A program made the translations under genes and the position numbers. Below are positions 55,893 through 64,000 of a stretch of 64,000 bases of DNA, one piece after another (position 1 is the first letter of the stretch; each line of letters starts with the position of its first letter). Origin of the DNA: CAWBOY01 sp963790585 (GTDB taxonomy: Bacteria > Planctomycetota > Planctomycetia > Gemmatales > Gemmataceae); the NCBI GenBank assembly GCA_963790585.1, contig CAWBOY010000006.1:868001-932000 (forward strand), read 5' to 3'. Below the pieces are notes generated by a model. That model worked only from the letters and a program-made list of their open reading frames with translations. It was not told the DNA's origin and did no database searches.

Positions 55893-57121
55893 TCAGGTAT
55901 GGTGGCCGGCGAGGGCCGTTTGGTAAAACCTCGTCAGCTGCGGTCCCAAACGCTCGCTATCGAATCGGCTCACCGCCGTTTCGCGGGCCGCTGCGCCAAG
56001 TTTTTGACGCAATTCCTTGCTAGATAGCATTAGCGCCATCGCCTCGGCGAGAGCCGATGCATCCCCAGGCGGAACGCCCAAAGCATCGGAGCCCGCCGTC
56101 ATGATCTCGGCCGCGCCGCCGGCTTGCGTGACAATAACCGGTCGCCCGCACGACATGGCTTCGACGATGGTCAGACCGAACGGCTCGGGCTGCGTGCTGG
56201 CGTGGACGACCACGTCCAGGGCGCGGTAAATGTCCGCCGTTTCCTGTTGAAAGCCGACGAAGCCGACGTGTTCGGCCAAACCGAGCGATTTTGCTCTCTC
56301 ACGCAACTCAGCTTCGCCGAATTGCGCGGCCGTGTGATAAACAGGGCCGCCAATTATAAAAAATCGCGTAGGCGGCGGAAGTGCGAGCTCCCGCACTTTA
56401 GCAGCTGCCTCCAGGAAAACGGCTTGTCCTTTCCAACGGGCGTATGTGGCGACCAAGCCGATCCTCAAAGTTTCCGGTGCCGCCGGCGGCAGATCAGAAA
56501 GCCGGTCAAGCCATTGGCCATCGCCCGCGCCGGGAGCGAACCTCTTGGTATCGATCGCGTTGGCGATCGTCGTGATAGGCAGTCGTGGCAACACCCGTTG
56601 TGTGTCCCGCTTCACAGCCTCGGAAATAGCGATGGCACCGACGACGCCGCGCTGCGCTGGCCGAAGTAATAGCGGTACTACGGGCCGCAGCCCATAAAAG
56701 TCATGCAAATGCCACACCACTGGCGTCGATTTTGGTCGCGCGAGACTGGCGAACAGGTGCATCTTCAGACCATTGGAATGTAGCAGATCCGGCTTTAATT
56801 GAACGAGAAGATTACGCAAACGCGCAACGTAACGCCACGCCGCGGGTACGGCTGATGCGGCTCGCTGAGCAAAACGAAACAGCCGACTGCGCGGCCCCGA
56901 GCGTACGCGCTGTCGCCCATTTCCGCCAGTCCAGAAGCCATAGGAACAACGTGAACATCCACTCCCCGGGCGGCGGCCCGTTCGAGCAGCGGGCCTTCCG
57001 AAGCAGCGACCAAATGTAGCGAATGGTGCGGCGTATAGCTTCTGACGGCTGTCAGGACGGATAGCAAGACGCGCTCTGCCCCGCCGAGCGTGCCGACCGG
57101 ATTGAGGTAGACGATCTTCAT
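55893..57121 (-). pseudogene. Glycosyltransferase family 4, frameshifted
   Basis: The start is ATG 57121 (MKIVYLNPVGTLGGAERVLL). The first frame runs to GDSAYARGR near 56895. The second continues SRLFRFAQRAASAVPAAWRY, PDLLHSNGLKMHLFASLARP, IGLVATYARWKGQ and the GT4 signature PEPFGLTIVEAMSCGRPVIV to 55893. A one-base change in the run at 56889-56900 explains the shift. It is a likely retaining GT-B enzyme of the polysaccharide. The ATG overlaps the stop of the upstream glycosyltransferase. Confidence 0.85.
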
Positions 57122-58277
57122 GCCGCGGCCGGGGTGCGCTGGGCAAGCCGAAGATAGGCATCGCTGATAATGCGGGCTTGTGCCTCCCAGCTATATTTGC
57201 TTGCTTGAAGGGCCCGCGCAGCGCGCGACGGCGCTGCCGTCGGATCGGCAAGCAGCTTCACTACAGTCTCGGTCCAGGCGGCGACGTCGGCAACGGGCGC
57301 ATAGCAGACTCCTGCGCCGCCCACTTCTCGCAACACAGGAAGGTCGCTGGCAACGATTAGAGCGCCGCACGCCAGCGCTTCTACCACGGGTAGGCCAAAG
57401 CCCTCGGCCTCACTCGTTTGGAGCACGAGTGAAGCGCGACGATAGAGCCCCGCCAGGGTCGACCGCGATAGGCCACGCAGCTGTTGCAACGAGTCTGCGA
57501 GTTCAAGGCGGCTGATTTGTTTGCGTTGTTCCGGCGTCCAGTCGCCGCCGACTTGAACTAGTGTTAATTCCGGGTAGCTTCGGCGAACCTCCGCGAATAC
57601 GTCCAGCAAGACGTCGATCCGTTTTCGTTCGATACAGCTGCCGACGTGCAGCAAGATCGGTCGGGATCCAAGGTTCGGTAACGGCTCAATCTCTTCCAAA
57701 TCCGCGCCTATACAAAACTCAGGCGCGATGCCATAAGGGGCATGAATTAGTTTTTCAGGACCGACCAATTGGTGGAGACGAATTTGCCTGCCGACTTCAT
57801 GAGTGCTGTAAAAGATGACCGCCGCCTTACGAAAGCCATCAAGCGTGCGTTGCATCATGCGTCGAAACCACCAAGGCCGCGGCTCTTTGGCGGGTTCAAG
57901 CAAGCAGCGAAACGTATCCAGGTCATGACAGTAAACACCTGTCCGTTCGGAAGGCAGTGTATGAACCAGTTGCGAATAGCTATGGTCGCAAATATGGAAG
58001 AGATCGAATTCGTCGGCCAGACTACGGGCATGACGCGGATAAAAGCGGAATCGATTGAGCAGTCGATCCGCGTTGCGGGCTGCCGATCGTCGACCGAACC
58101 ACGGCAAACGAGTGAAGCAGCGCCGGAAGAGCGGGCAAACGCGCGCTCGGCATCGAACGGGCAGGTCGGGTCGTCTTGCAACGATCGAAGCAGCATTTCG
58201 GCAACGAGGTCCATGCTCGGCCAGCCTTCCTCGGCGTAGTCGAACAAAAGGCCGAGACGTGGCTTGGCAGGGATCAT
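57118..58277 (-). pseudogene. Glycosyltransferase family 4, frameshifted
   Basis: ATG 58277 reads MIPAKPRLGLLFDYAEEGWP then MDLVAEMLLRSLQDD and DAER near 58145. The continuation in another frame is CPLFRRCFTRLPWFGRRS, ADEFDLFHICDHSYSQLVHT, ILLHVGSCIERKRIDVLLDV and SEAEGFGLPVVEALACGALI. A GC dinucleotide gained in GAGCGCGCG near 58140-58148 fits. Repaired it has about 385 residues and a complete GT-B fold. Confidence 0.85.
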
Positions 58278-58298
58278 GAGAGGCAAATCAAGCTCGAA

Positions 58299-58422
58299 AG
58301 GTTGTGGCGGCACGTTTTCAACGTGCCGGAACTACAAAGCAGGGAGGCGGGTTCGTTGAGAAAGGGTTAAATCCTAAAAACGTAGTCAAATCGGCACGTT
58401 GGAAACGTGCCGCCACAACCTT
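58299..58422. repeat. REP/MITE-like double palindrome
   Basis: The left arm (58299-58328) contains GGCGGCACGTTTTCAACGTG and is itself a hairpin (CGGCACGTT/AACGTGCCG). The right arm (58392-58422) is its near-complement, with GGA in the loop, and ends GCCGCCACAACCT. The two arms form a 124-bp inverted unit between two glycosyltransferase genes with no coding content, as REP doublets do. Confidence 0.7.
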
Positions 58423-58433
58423 ACTACAGTCTC

Positions 58434-59294
58434 TCAATCGAACCACGCATAACGAAGGATACAGTAAAGCGCGCTAAACGCGTCCTTCAAACCGATTTTC
58501 TTGCCTTCCTCATAGGTGCGGCCTGAGTAGCTGATCGGTACTTCATAAATGCGCCATGCCGGCTTGCGGCGTCGCGCCACCTTGGCCGTGATCTCAGGCT
58601 CAAAGCCAAAGCGATTGGAACGAAGCTTGACCCCTTGCAGCACCTCGCGGCGAAATACTTTGTAGCACGTTTCCATGTCAGTCAGATTGAGGTTCGTGAG
58701 CATGTTCGACAACAGCGTCAGCATCTTGTTGGCCACGGAGTGCCAATAATACAAAACGCGGTGGCTGTCGCCGATGAATCGAGAGCCAATAACGACATCC
58801 GCCCGATTTTCCACAATGGGCTGCAACAGGCGTGGATATTCGGCTGGATCGTATTCCAAATCGGCGTCTTGAACCAGAATCACGGTCCCGGTTGCTTCCT
58901 GAAAGCCACGACGTAGAGCAGCTCCTTTGCCTTGGTTGAACTCCTGATAGAATATGCGGAGCCCGTACTCCGCTTTCAGCTCCTCGAGTATTTCACGCGT
59001 CCGATCCTTGCTGCAATCTTCGACAACAATAATTTCTTTGGGGACCTCGACGGCAGCAACGCGACGAATGACTTCGCGTATCCACCGCTCTTCGTTGTAG
59101 ACAGGTATTACGACGGAGAGCTTGAAATCTTCGGGGAACGAGTAGATCCCTATCTGTCGGCATGCTTGCTCGCCTAGCAGACGTTGCAAGCGGCGAACGC
59201 GGTCATTCGGTGTGCCGGAATTGGGAATCTCCAAAGCTTCTAGGGAAGTATTGATCTGCTGCCCGTCGCGGCGGTCGTTGTTGACTCCCAACAT
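58434..59294 (-). CDS. Glycosyltransferase family 2, dolichol/polyprenyl-phosphate mannosyltransferase-like
   Basis: The protein has 286 aa from ATG 59294 with AAAGGA upstream. After a 55-residue leader comes the GT2 domain: LSVVIPVYNEERWIREVIRR, EIIVVEDCSKDRTREIL, GKGAALRRGFQEATG, VQDADLEYDPAEY (DxD metal site) and VVIGSRFIGDSHRV. DPM1-like enzymes charge a polyprenyl phosphate with a sugar. It lacks C-terminal membrane helices. Confidence 0.92.
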   Translation of the reverse strand: MLGVNNDRRDGQQINTSLEALEIPNSGTPNDRVRRLQRLLGEQACRQIGIYSFPEDFKLSVVIPVYNEERWIREVIRRVAAVEVPKEIIVVEDCSKDRTREILEELKAEYGLRIFYQEFNQGKGAALRRGFQEATGTVILVQDADLEYDPAEYPRLLQPIVENRADVVIGSRFIGDSHRVLYYWHSVANKMLTLLSNMLTNLNLTDMETCYKVFRREVLQGVKLRSNRFGFEPEITAKVARRRKPAWRIYEVPISYSGRTYEEGKKIGLKDAFSALYCILRYAWFD

Positions 59295-59386
59295 GAGACA
59301 GTCCTTTTGCTAACAGGAGAAACAGCGGGGCTCTGGGTTTGGTGCGTACCAATCTTGGGGCACCGCGAACTGCCCAAGGCAGGGTA

Positions 59387-60583
59387 TCAGGCGGACGAAG
59401 TTTTGACACGCTCCAGCAACGGTTCGAGCCACTCCACATGCCGCGTTACGGTGCTAACTCGGGCAAACTCCCAGGCTCCATGACATAGCTCAAGCCAGTG
59501 CGAATGATCGCCCAGGGCGCGAACGATGGCGTCGGCCAATCCATCGGCGGTTGGCGGGTCCCCGGGAGCCAACTCCCCGGTAACACCGGCGTCAAGCCAG
59601 TCGGGAATGCCGCCCACCGCGAATCCTACCGCGGGAACCCCGAAGCAGCCCGCTTCGAGACCGACCAAACCATAGGGCTCCGGCCACAAGCTTGGCATGG
59701 CCACTATATCGGACTCGCGCAACCATTTGTCACGTATATCGGTATCCACCCAGCCCGTGAAAGTAGCCGCGACATTTAATTGCGCTGCCAAAGCCTCCAT
59801 GTCAGATCGGTCCGGCCCATCACCGATAGCCACAAGTTGCAAGGGTCTTTCCAGCCGTATGACCGCCAGGCTGACCGCCTTTACAAGTTCTAGTCCTCCT
59901 TTTAAGTCGGTCATCCGTCCGGCAAAAAGGATACGGTTTCGAAAGGGCCGATTCCCGGGAGGTAGCGGGTCGGCTTGAGCGCGCGGGGCGAAGTAAGGCG
60001 CCAAATGAATGCGCTCTGCCGGCACGCCATGCCGCAAGAACTCATCGCGCATGTGACGGCTGGCTACAACGATACCTCGGTGCTTATGAAAAACGGCCTG
60101 GCGCCGCCGCTGCGCGCGATAGGACCGAATCATGGTAATCACATTGAGGCCGCCGCAGCGGCGCGGCAGATAAAGCGCCAGGCAAGCGGGACCAAGCACG
60201 CGCTGACACGGCATAGGCATCGGGACCGCGAACCGCTTATTGCCGCTAATACAGGTTCCGAGATAGTTATGAGCAAACGATATGACCGGAAAGCGATCGA
60301 GAAGCAAACTCTCGTAGTAGGAACTCAAATAGCCCTGGAGATAAACGATATCGGGCTTCCAGGCAACTACCTCTTGGGGAATACTCTTGTCCACCGAGGA
60401 ATAGCGCCACATTTCCAGGCCTGGAACACCATCATCGACGCGTGCGCGTTTGTTGGAGACCGGTTCCTCATAGAGGATGGCAATTTGATGACCCCGCGCG
60501 ACCAAGGCAGGGATTAGTGATCTTAAATAACCTTCCGTGCCACCCTCGACTTCTACATAGCGGGTTGCGATCAAAATACGCAT
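59387..60583 (-). CDS. Glycosyltransferase family 4
   Basis: The protein has 398 aa and starts MRILIATRYVEVEGGTEGYL. The N-terminal half has PDIVYLQGYLSSYYESLLLD. The C-terminal half has NRILFAGRMTDLKGGLELVK, VAIGDGPDRSDMEALA and the GT4 nucleotide-sugar motif PEPYGLVGLEAGCFGVPAVG. Intact; acceptor and donor unknown. Confidence 0.92.
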   Translation of the reverse strand: MRILIATRYVEVEGGTEGYLRSLIPALVARGHQIAILYEEPVSNKRARVDDGVPGLEMWRYSSVDKSIPQEVVAWKPDIVYLQGYLSSYYESLLLDRFPVISFAHNYLGTCISGNKRFAVPMPMPCQRVLGPACLALYLPRRCGGLNVITMIRSYRAQRRRQAVFHKHRGIVVASRHMRDEFLRHGVPAERIHLAPYFAPRAQADPLPPGNRPFRNRILFAGRMTDLKGGLELVKAVSLAVIRLERPLQLVAIGDGPDRSDMEALAAQLNVAATFTGWVDTDIRDKWLRESDIVAMPSLWPEPYGLVGLEAGCFGVPAVGFAVGGIPDWLDAGVTGELAPGDPPTADGLADAIVRALGDHSHWLELCHGAWEFARVSTVTRHVEWLEPLLERVKTSSA

Positions 60584-60712
60584 AGCAATCCATTAACGGC
60601 GCGGCATCGTACATTCGTATCGTGCGCAAGGTTCGAGAAGTAATTGTACGAGCGCTGTTTGCAAAAATCCAAACTCTGCCGCCCGCCCGCTGTCTCGCCT
60701 CCGTTGTGCGGC

Positions 60713-61879
60713 TCAGCCATTTTTTTTTACGGCGCGGTGGTAAGAAGCGAACGTCTCCCGGGCCATGCGCGACGTCGTAAATTCCCAGGACCGAGCCTGA
60801 GCAGCGCTGCGGAGCCGGCGCTGTTCCTCCGGGTTGTTCAAAAGTGATACCAATCCGGCCGCCAGAGCATCTGGATCCTCAGTTTCAACCGCAAGTCCGG
60901 CGTCGCCCAGGATCTCGGACATGGCGGAGGCATTTCGCGCGACTACGCAGCCGCCGCACGCCATCGCTTCCAACACGGGGAGGCCAAAACCCTCATACAA
61001 ACTTGGAAATACGAATACTTCAGCGGCCCGATAGAGGACCGCTAAATCCGCATCGTCCAAGAATCCGGTTCGCATTACTACCGGGCCGATGCCAAGGTTG
61101 GCGATTTGCGCGTCTGCGCCGGCCTCTCGTTCCGCAGTCCAAGCGGCCTTGCCAAAGAGGACGAGCTTGATGTCAGGAAATTGATCACGCAACGCATGAA
61201 CCGCCTTCAGGAGAGCCAAGAGATTCTTGCGCGGTTCAAGATTGTAGGGCGAAAGCAGGAAACGGCAGCCCACCAATTCCGGGAAACGATCGGCTAAGGT
61301 TTTTTGCCATGTCTCCGCAAATCCTTTCGGAGGAAATCCAGTCGCTCCCAGGTAGACGACATCAATACGGCTCTCGGGGATCGCCCAAATCTTATGCAGG
61401 TCTGAGGCAGTGGTCCTGCTTATAGCTAGATGCCGCAAGACGCGATTGCGACTGAGCCAGCGCCAACGCTTGTAACCCCTGTTCGCGGTCCATCGATAAT
61501 CCTCAGCGAATAGTTCCTTCATCAGATCGTATGCCGTCGCTACGACCGGGCACGGCGCGAAAGCCGGTATTGGAGCATCGATTACATGCAGTACATCCAA
61601 CGGCTGACGTCGATGAACCCAGAAGCTCCGCCATTGATTGATCCAATCGGCGCCCCGGCCCAAAGCGACTGGCTTGTGGACCCAGCGCCAATTTGAGGAT
61701 TGAAATACCGCTTTGACTCGCTCCGGCGGCGTCGGTCGCGAGCCGAATACGGTGAAATGCGCATCTAGGTCGAGCACGGCGAGGGCCATCAAAAGATCGG
61801 CGGCGTAACGGAACTGACCATTGCCTACCGAATGACCGTCCATGCCCCAATCGATTCCCACCTGGAGCATTTGGGTCAC
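60713..61879 (-). CDS. Glycosyltransferase family 4
   Basis: The protein has about 388 aa. I prefer GTG 61879 because it overlaps the upstream stop (GTGA) and has AAGGAAG at good distance; ATG 61870 (MLQVGIDWGMDGHSVG) is the alternative. The domain has DVLHVIDAPIPAFAPCPVVA, FLLSPYNLEPRKNLLALLKA and FPSLYEGFGLPVLEAMACGG, the mannosyltransferase-like GT4 pattern. Intact. Confidence 0.9.
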   Translation of the reverse strand: MTQMLQVGIDWGMDGHSVGNGQFRYAADLLMALAVLDLDAHFTVFGSRPTPPERVKAVFQSSNWRWVHKPVALGRGADWINQWRSFWVHRRQPLDVLHVIDAPIPAFAPCPVVATAYDLMKELFAEDYRWTANRGYKRWRWLSRNRVLRHLAISRTTASDLHKIWAIPESRIDVVYLGATGFPPKGFAETWQKTLADRFPELVGCRFLLSPYNLEPRKNLLALLKAVHALRDQFPDIKLVLFGKAAWTAEREAGADAQIANLGIGPVVMRTGFLDDADLAVLYRAAEVFVFPSLYEGFGLPVLEAMACGGCVVARNASAMSEILGDAGLAVETEDPDALAAGLVSLLNNPEEQRRLRSAAQARSWEFTTSRMARETFASYHRAVKKNG

Positions 61880-62952
61880 GACGATGCTTCCTTGATGGCC
61901 GGAACGGGAAGCGGCACGCGCAGCGAAAGTTCGAGCGCGCACTCGGCCCATTTGAGGTCGGGCGGGCGCTCCTTATGAGTATGCACCCGTAGCCATTCTG
62001 GAAATGTCCATTGCTGAGTCGATTCGATCATGTAGTAAAACAGGTCATGTTCGATATGGACGCCGTACTTGGGCCAGTAAACATCGAGCGTTGACCAATC
62101 GACGACACAAAAATGGTCGCCGACGGCGCGCCAACTGTCCCAGAGCGTCCAGGAGAGAGACCGGCCGATGGCCTGGAGAAAAGACGCCGCCAGGTAGGCC
62201 TCGGGGCTCTTGAATTGACAGACGGGTCCGATGAGATCGCGGTAATTTTCCGGTAAACCGACCGGGCGCGGTGGTGCGGAGAAGTATTTCTCCATGTCCT
62301 CCGCGTAACCAAAAACAATCTGGTCCGAAAGTTGATAGAGCCCGAAGCGCCAGCCGCTGCGGCCGCAGGTCACGATCCGGCCCTTTTGGTCGAAACCAGG
62401 CACAACAGGGAAGACGCGAAGCAAGTCGACCAGGAAAGCTGCGGCGTTGGGCGCGTAAATGCGCTGATCGCTGCGTGACTTGAGGACGTATTCCGCCCCT
62501 AAGGCCCGCGCTCGCGCGACTCCGGCCCGTGCGCTGGCGAGCTGCAGGTTAACGTTCAGTTGGCCCGACTCAGATGGCCGAGAGCCAAAAATCAAATCGG
62601 CTCCCGCGTCGCGAAGTCGCCCAACGGCGGCGGCGTCCTCACCTTCCCAGGTGGAGACCACCACCTGACAGCCGGCAAATGTCTTTTGGTAGATCCGAAC
62701 CGATTCGACCGTAAAGTCCTCTTGTAACACGATCGGCCCCTGGACCACCACGACAACGCGCCTGGCGTCCGGATTTGGATCGGACCAGGCGCCGAAGTCC
62801 TTGGCTAGTTTAGGACGCGCATGAAACGTCAGGAACTCAGTGCCCTTCTTGTGTGACTGGCGCAGCGCGAAACGGAAGAGCTTGCCCCAGCCAGACACTG
62901 GGAGCGTACGACCGAAGAGTCGCTCAACCCACTCCTTTAGCCGGCGACTCAT
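61876..62952 (-). CDS. WavE-like lipopolysaccharide synthesis protein
   Basis: The protein has 358 aa. VVVVVQGPIVLQEDFTVESV, VVVSTWEGEDAAAVGRLRDA, YVLKSRSDQRIYAPN and WRFGLYQLSDQIVFGYAEDM follow the pattern of WavE family proteins, which are putative glycosyltransferases of surface polysaccharides. It is coupled to the next glycosyltransferase by a 4-base overlap. Intact. Confidence 0.82.
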   Translation of the reverse strand: MSRRLKEWVERLFGRTLPVSGWGKLFRFALRQSHKKGTEFLTFHARPKLAKDFGAWSDPNPDARRVVVVVQGPIVLQEDFTVESVRIYQKTFAGCQVVVSTWEGEDAAAVGRLRDAGADLIFGSRPSESGQLNVNLQLASARAGVARARALGAEYVLKSRSDQRIYAPNAAAFLVDLLRVFPVVPGFDQKGRIVTCGRSGWRFGLYQLSDQIVFGYAEDMEKYFSAPPRPVGLPENYRDLIGPVCQFKSPEAYLAASFLQAIGRSLSWTLWDSWRAVGDHFCVVDWSTLDVYWPKYGVHIEHDLFYYMIESTQQWTFPEWLRVHTHKERPPDLKWAECALELSLRVPLPVPAIKEASS

Positions 62953-63022
62953 CCCGCTGTCTCCGACATGGAATAGAGAAAGAGAACAGACAAGGAATAA
63001 ACGCGGAAGTACGGCATCGGCA

Positions 63023-64000
63023 TTAGGCGACCGGTGCTGCTTCCCGCGGATTCGCCGCCGATTCTGTTTTGGGAGTGCCTACGGCACTTCGGCGCTGATA
63101 TGGGAACCATTTCTTTAGTTCGTTGATCGGGGATTCCAAAAGATGCCAGGACAAAGCAGCGAGGGCGACAGAGAACGCGGTCAAGATCGTAGCGCGCAGG
63201 TACCCTTCACCCGGATAAGTTAGCCCGACGCGAGCGCAAGCCCAAGGCACCAGCTCCAGCGCGAAGCCGTGATAAACATAGATGCCGTAGCTAATTCGAC
63301 CCAGGTACCGGACAACCGAAGCCGACAGGAGCTTGCCAAGAATTCCAGGAAACCCCTCCGACGCCGACCAGACGACCCAGATAAACAAAGATCCCCAAAA
63401 TAGATCTTGAACCGTGTAAACTACGACATAGTGCGTCGGCCACCATTTCACGGGAGCGGCCAGGACTAACAGGGGTAGTGAAATCAAAAGCGAGATCCGG
63501 GCGAATCGCCTGGCACCTGCCGAGCCGAAAGTCCTTTGCACGTAAGCCAGGAGCGCTCCCGCGCAAGCGCGTCGAGGCAGCCGACTGTATTGAATGTGAT
63601 GGCGATCACGCTGGTTCGCTGCATCACCAACGTGAAACGAACCGCGACAGCCAGGCAGATAGCGGCGATTATCGCCGGAAGTACATAGCGCCGCGGCAAC
63701 AGAAGTATCAACCAGGGCCATACAACATAAAATTGCTCTTCGACGGCCAGGCTCCAGAAATGTACAGCTTGGAGATCGTCGGGCCCATGCCAGATGATAT
63801 ACCAGTTGGCAGTGTACGTGAGGTACGCTGCGATTTCAGACGCGTTCACCAAATAACCAATGCCGATTAGTACGAAGAGCGTCAAGTAATAAATGGGAAA
63901 GATCCGCAGCGCTCTACGGGCATAAAAGTTTTTCAATATCTCGGCCCTGGGCGTCGCCGTTATTTCGCGGGCATCGAGCAGGATCCCAGTTATGAGAAAT
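63023..64000 (-). pseudogene. OafA/YrhL-type acyltransferase 3, frameshifted and partial
   Basis: The frame enters at the right window edge (FLITGILLDAREI) and reads NFYARRALRIFPIYYLTLF, HFWSLAVEEQFYVVWPWLIL and TFNTVGCLDAL to about 63570. The rest, in another frame, reads AGALLAYVQRTFGSAGARRF then YLGRISYGIYVYHGFALEL and ends at 63023. One base is missing at 63561-63573. The catalytic H of the N-terminal RxxR/H region lies outside the window. These integral membrane enzymes O-acetylate polysaccharides. Confidence 0.88.

Noticed and set aside
1..64000. CRISPR array or cas genes
   Set aside because: I saw no regularly spaced direct repeats and no Cas-like protein on either strand.

Overview
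The window reads as a high-GC bacterial chromosome with a mobile island on the left and an exopolysaccharide locus on the right. A planctomycete of the Gemmata/Isosphaera type is my best guess. This is an inference from the style of several proteins, namely the short MPNDAKLG-type membrane protein, the lipoproteins, the transposase mix and the FkbH/MBOAT polysaccharide genes. No rRNA or other marker gene is present to prove it.

Left half (1-35,190): a decayed integrative element next to a tRNA-Asp gene (35193-35266). A tyrosine integrase (34001-35044) and an excisionase-like HTH protein (33760-34026) lie beside the tRNA 3' end. Further left are remnants of a conjugative module: a MobF/TrwC relaxase-helicase cut by an ISAs1-family element (9295-10556, perfect 18-bp inverted repeats, 10-bp target duplication), and a divergent helicase/N6-methylase fusion cut by a recombinase-in-trio (RIT) element (2136-6385). 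Between these and the integrase lie a caspase-like protease with an in-frame stop, nested IS4-family elements, a Xre/RES toxin-antitoxin pair with a broken toxin, a truncated IS1634 copy, an IS21-like element that carries ParB-like and zinc-ribbon genes, and an IS1380 remnant.

The most interesting part is an eight-gene minus-strand operon (25389 down to 18985) with overlapping or nearly touching genes behind one recognisable promoter. In order of transcription it encodes: a small unknown protein; an XRE-type HTH regulator; an ImmA/IrrE metallopeptidase with a C-terminal chagasin-like (I42) domain; a papain-family (C1) cysteine protease with no propeptide; a thymidylate-synthase-like protein; a 5-hmdU-DNA-kinase-type helical domain fused to a MazG-like pyrophosphohydrolase; a holo-ACP-synthase-like phosphopantetheinyl transferase; and a dCTP-deaminase/dUTPase-fold protein with a coiled coil and two membrane helices. 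I infer a nucleotide-sensing or nucleotide-modifying conflict system in which an inhibitor domain holds the protease in check until the metallopeptidase/XRE switch is triggered.

Right half (35,267-64,000): chromosome-like. It holds a small membrane protein, a trypsin-like protease, a lipoprotein and a Wza-type export protein, then a long minus-strand polysaccharide locus. One part of that locus is an acyl-decoration set: MaoC-like, SDR, ACP, FkbH, MBOAT, a DUF5989-like small membrane protein and two SGNH-type paralogues. The rest is assembly and sugar supply: a CpsB/PHP phosphatase, a Wzc-like tyrosine autokinase, RfbC, Gmd, several glycosyltransferases, a WavE-like protein and an OafA-type acyltransferase that runs off the right edge. 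Two inverted IS630 copies sit in this locus and one of them splits an SGNH gene.

Caution: about a dozen otherwise well-conserved genes each carry one small frameshift, often in a homopolymer or short GC run. Either the consensus contains indel errors or much of the region is decaying. I mark these genes as pseudogenes but give the full extent that the homology implies.
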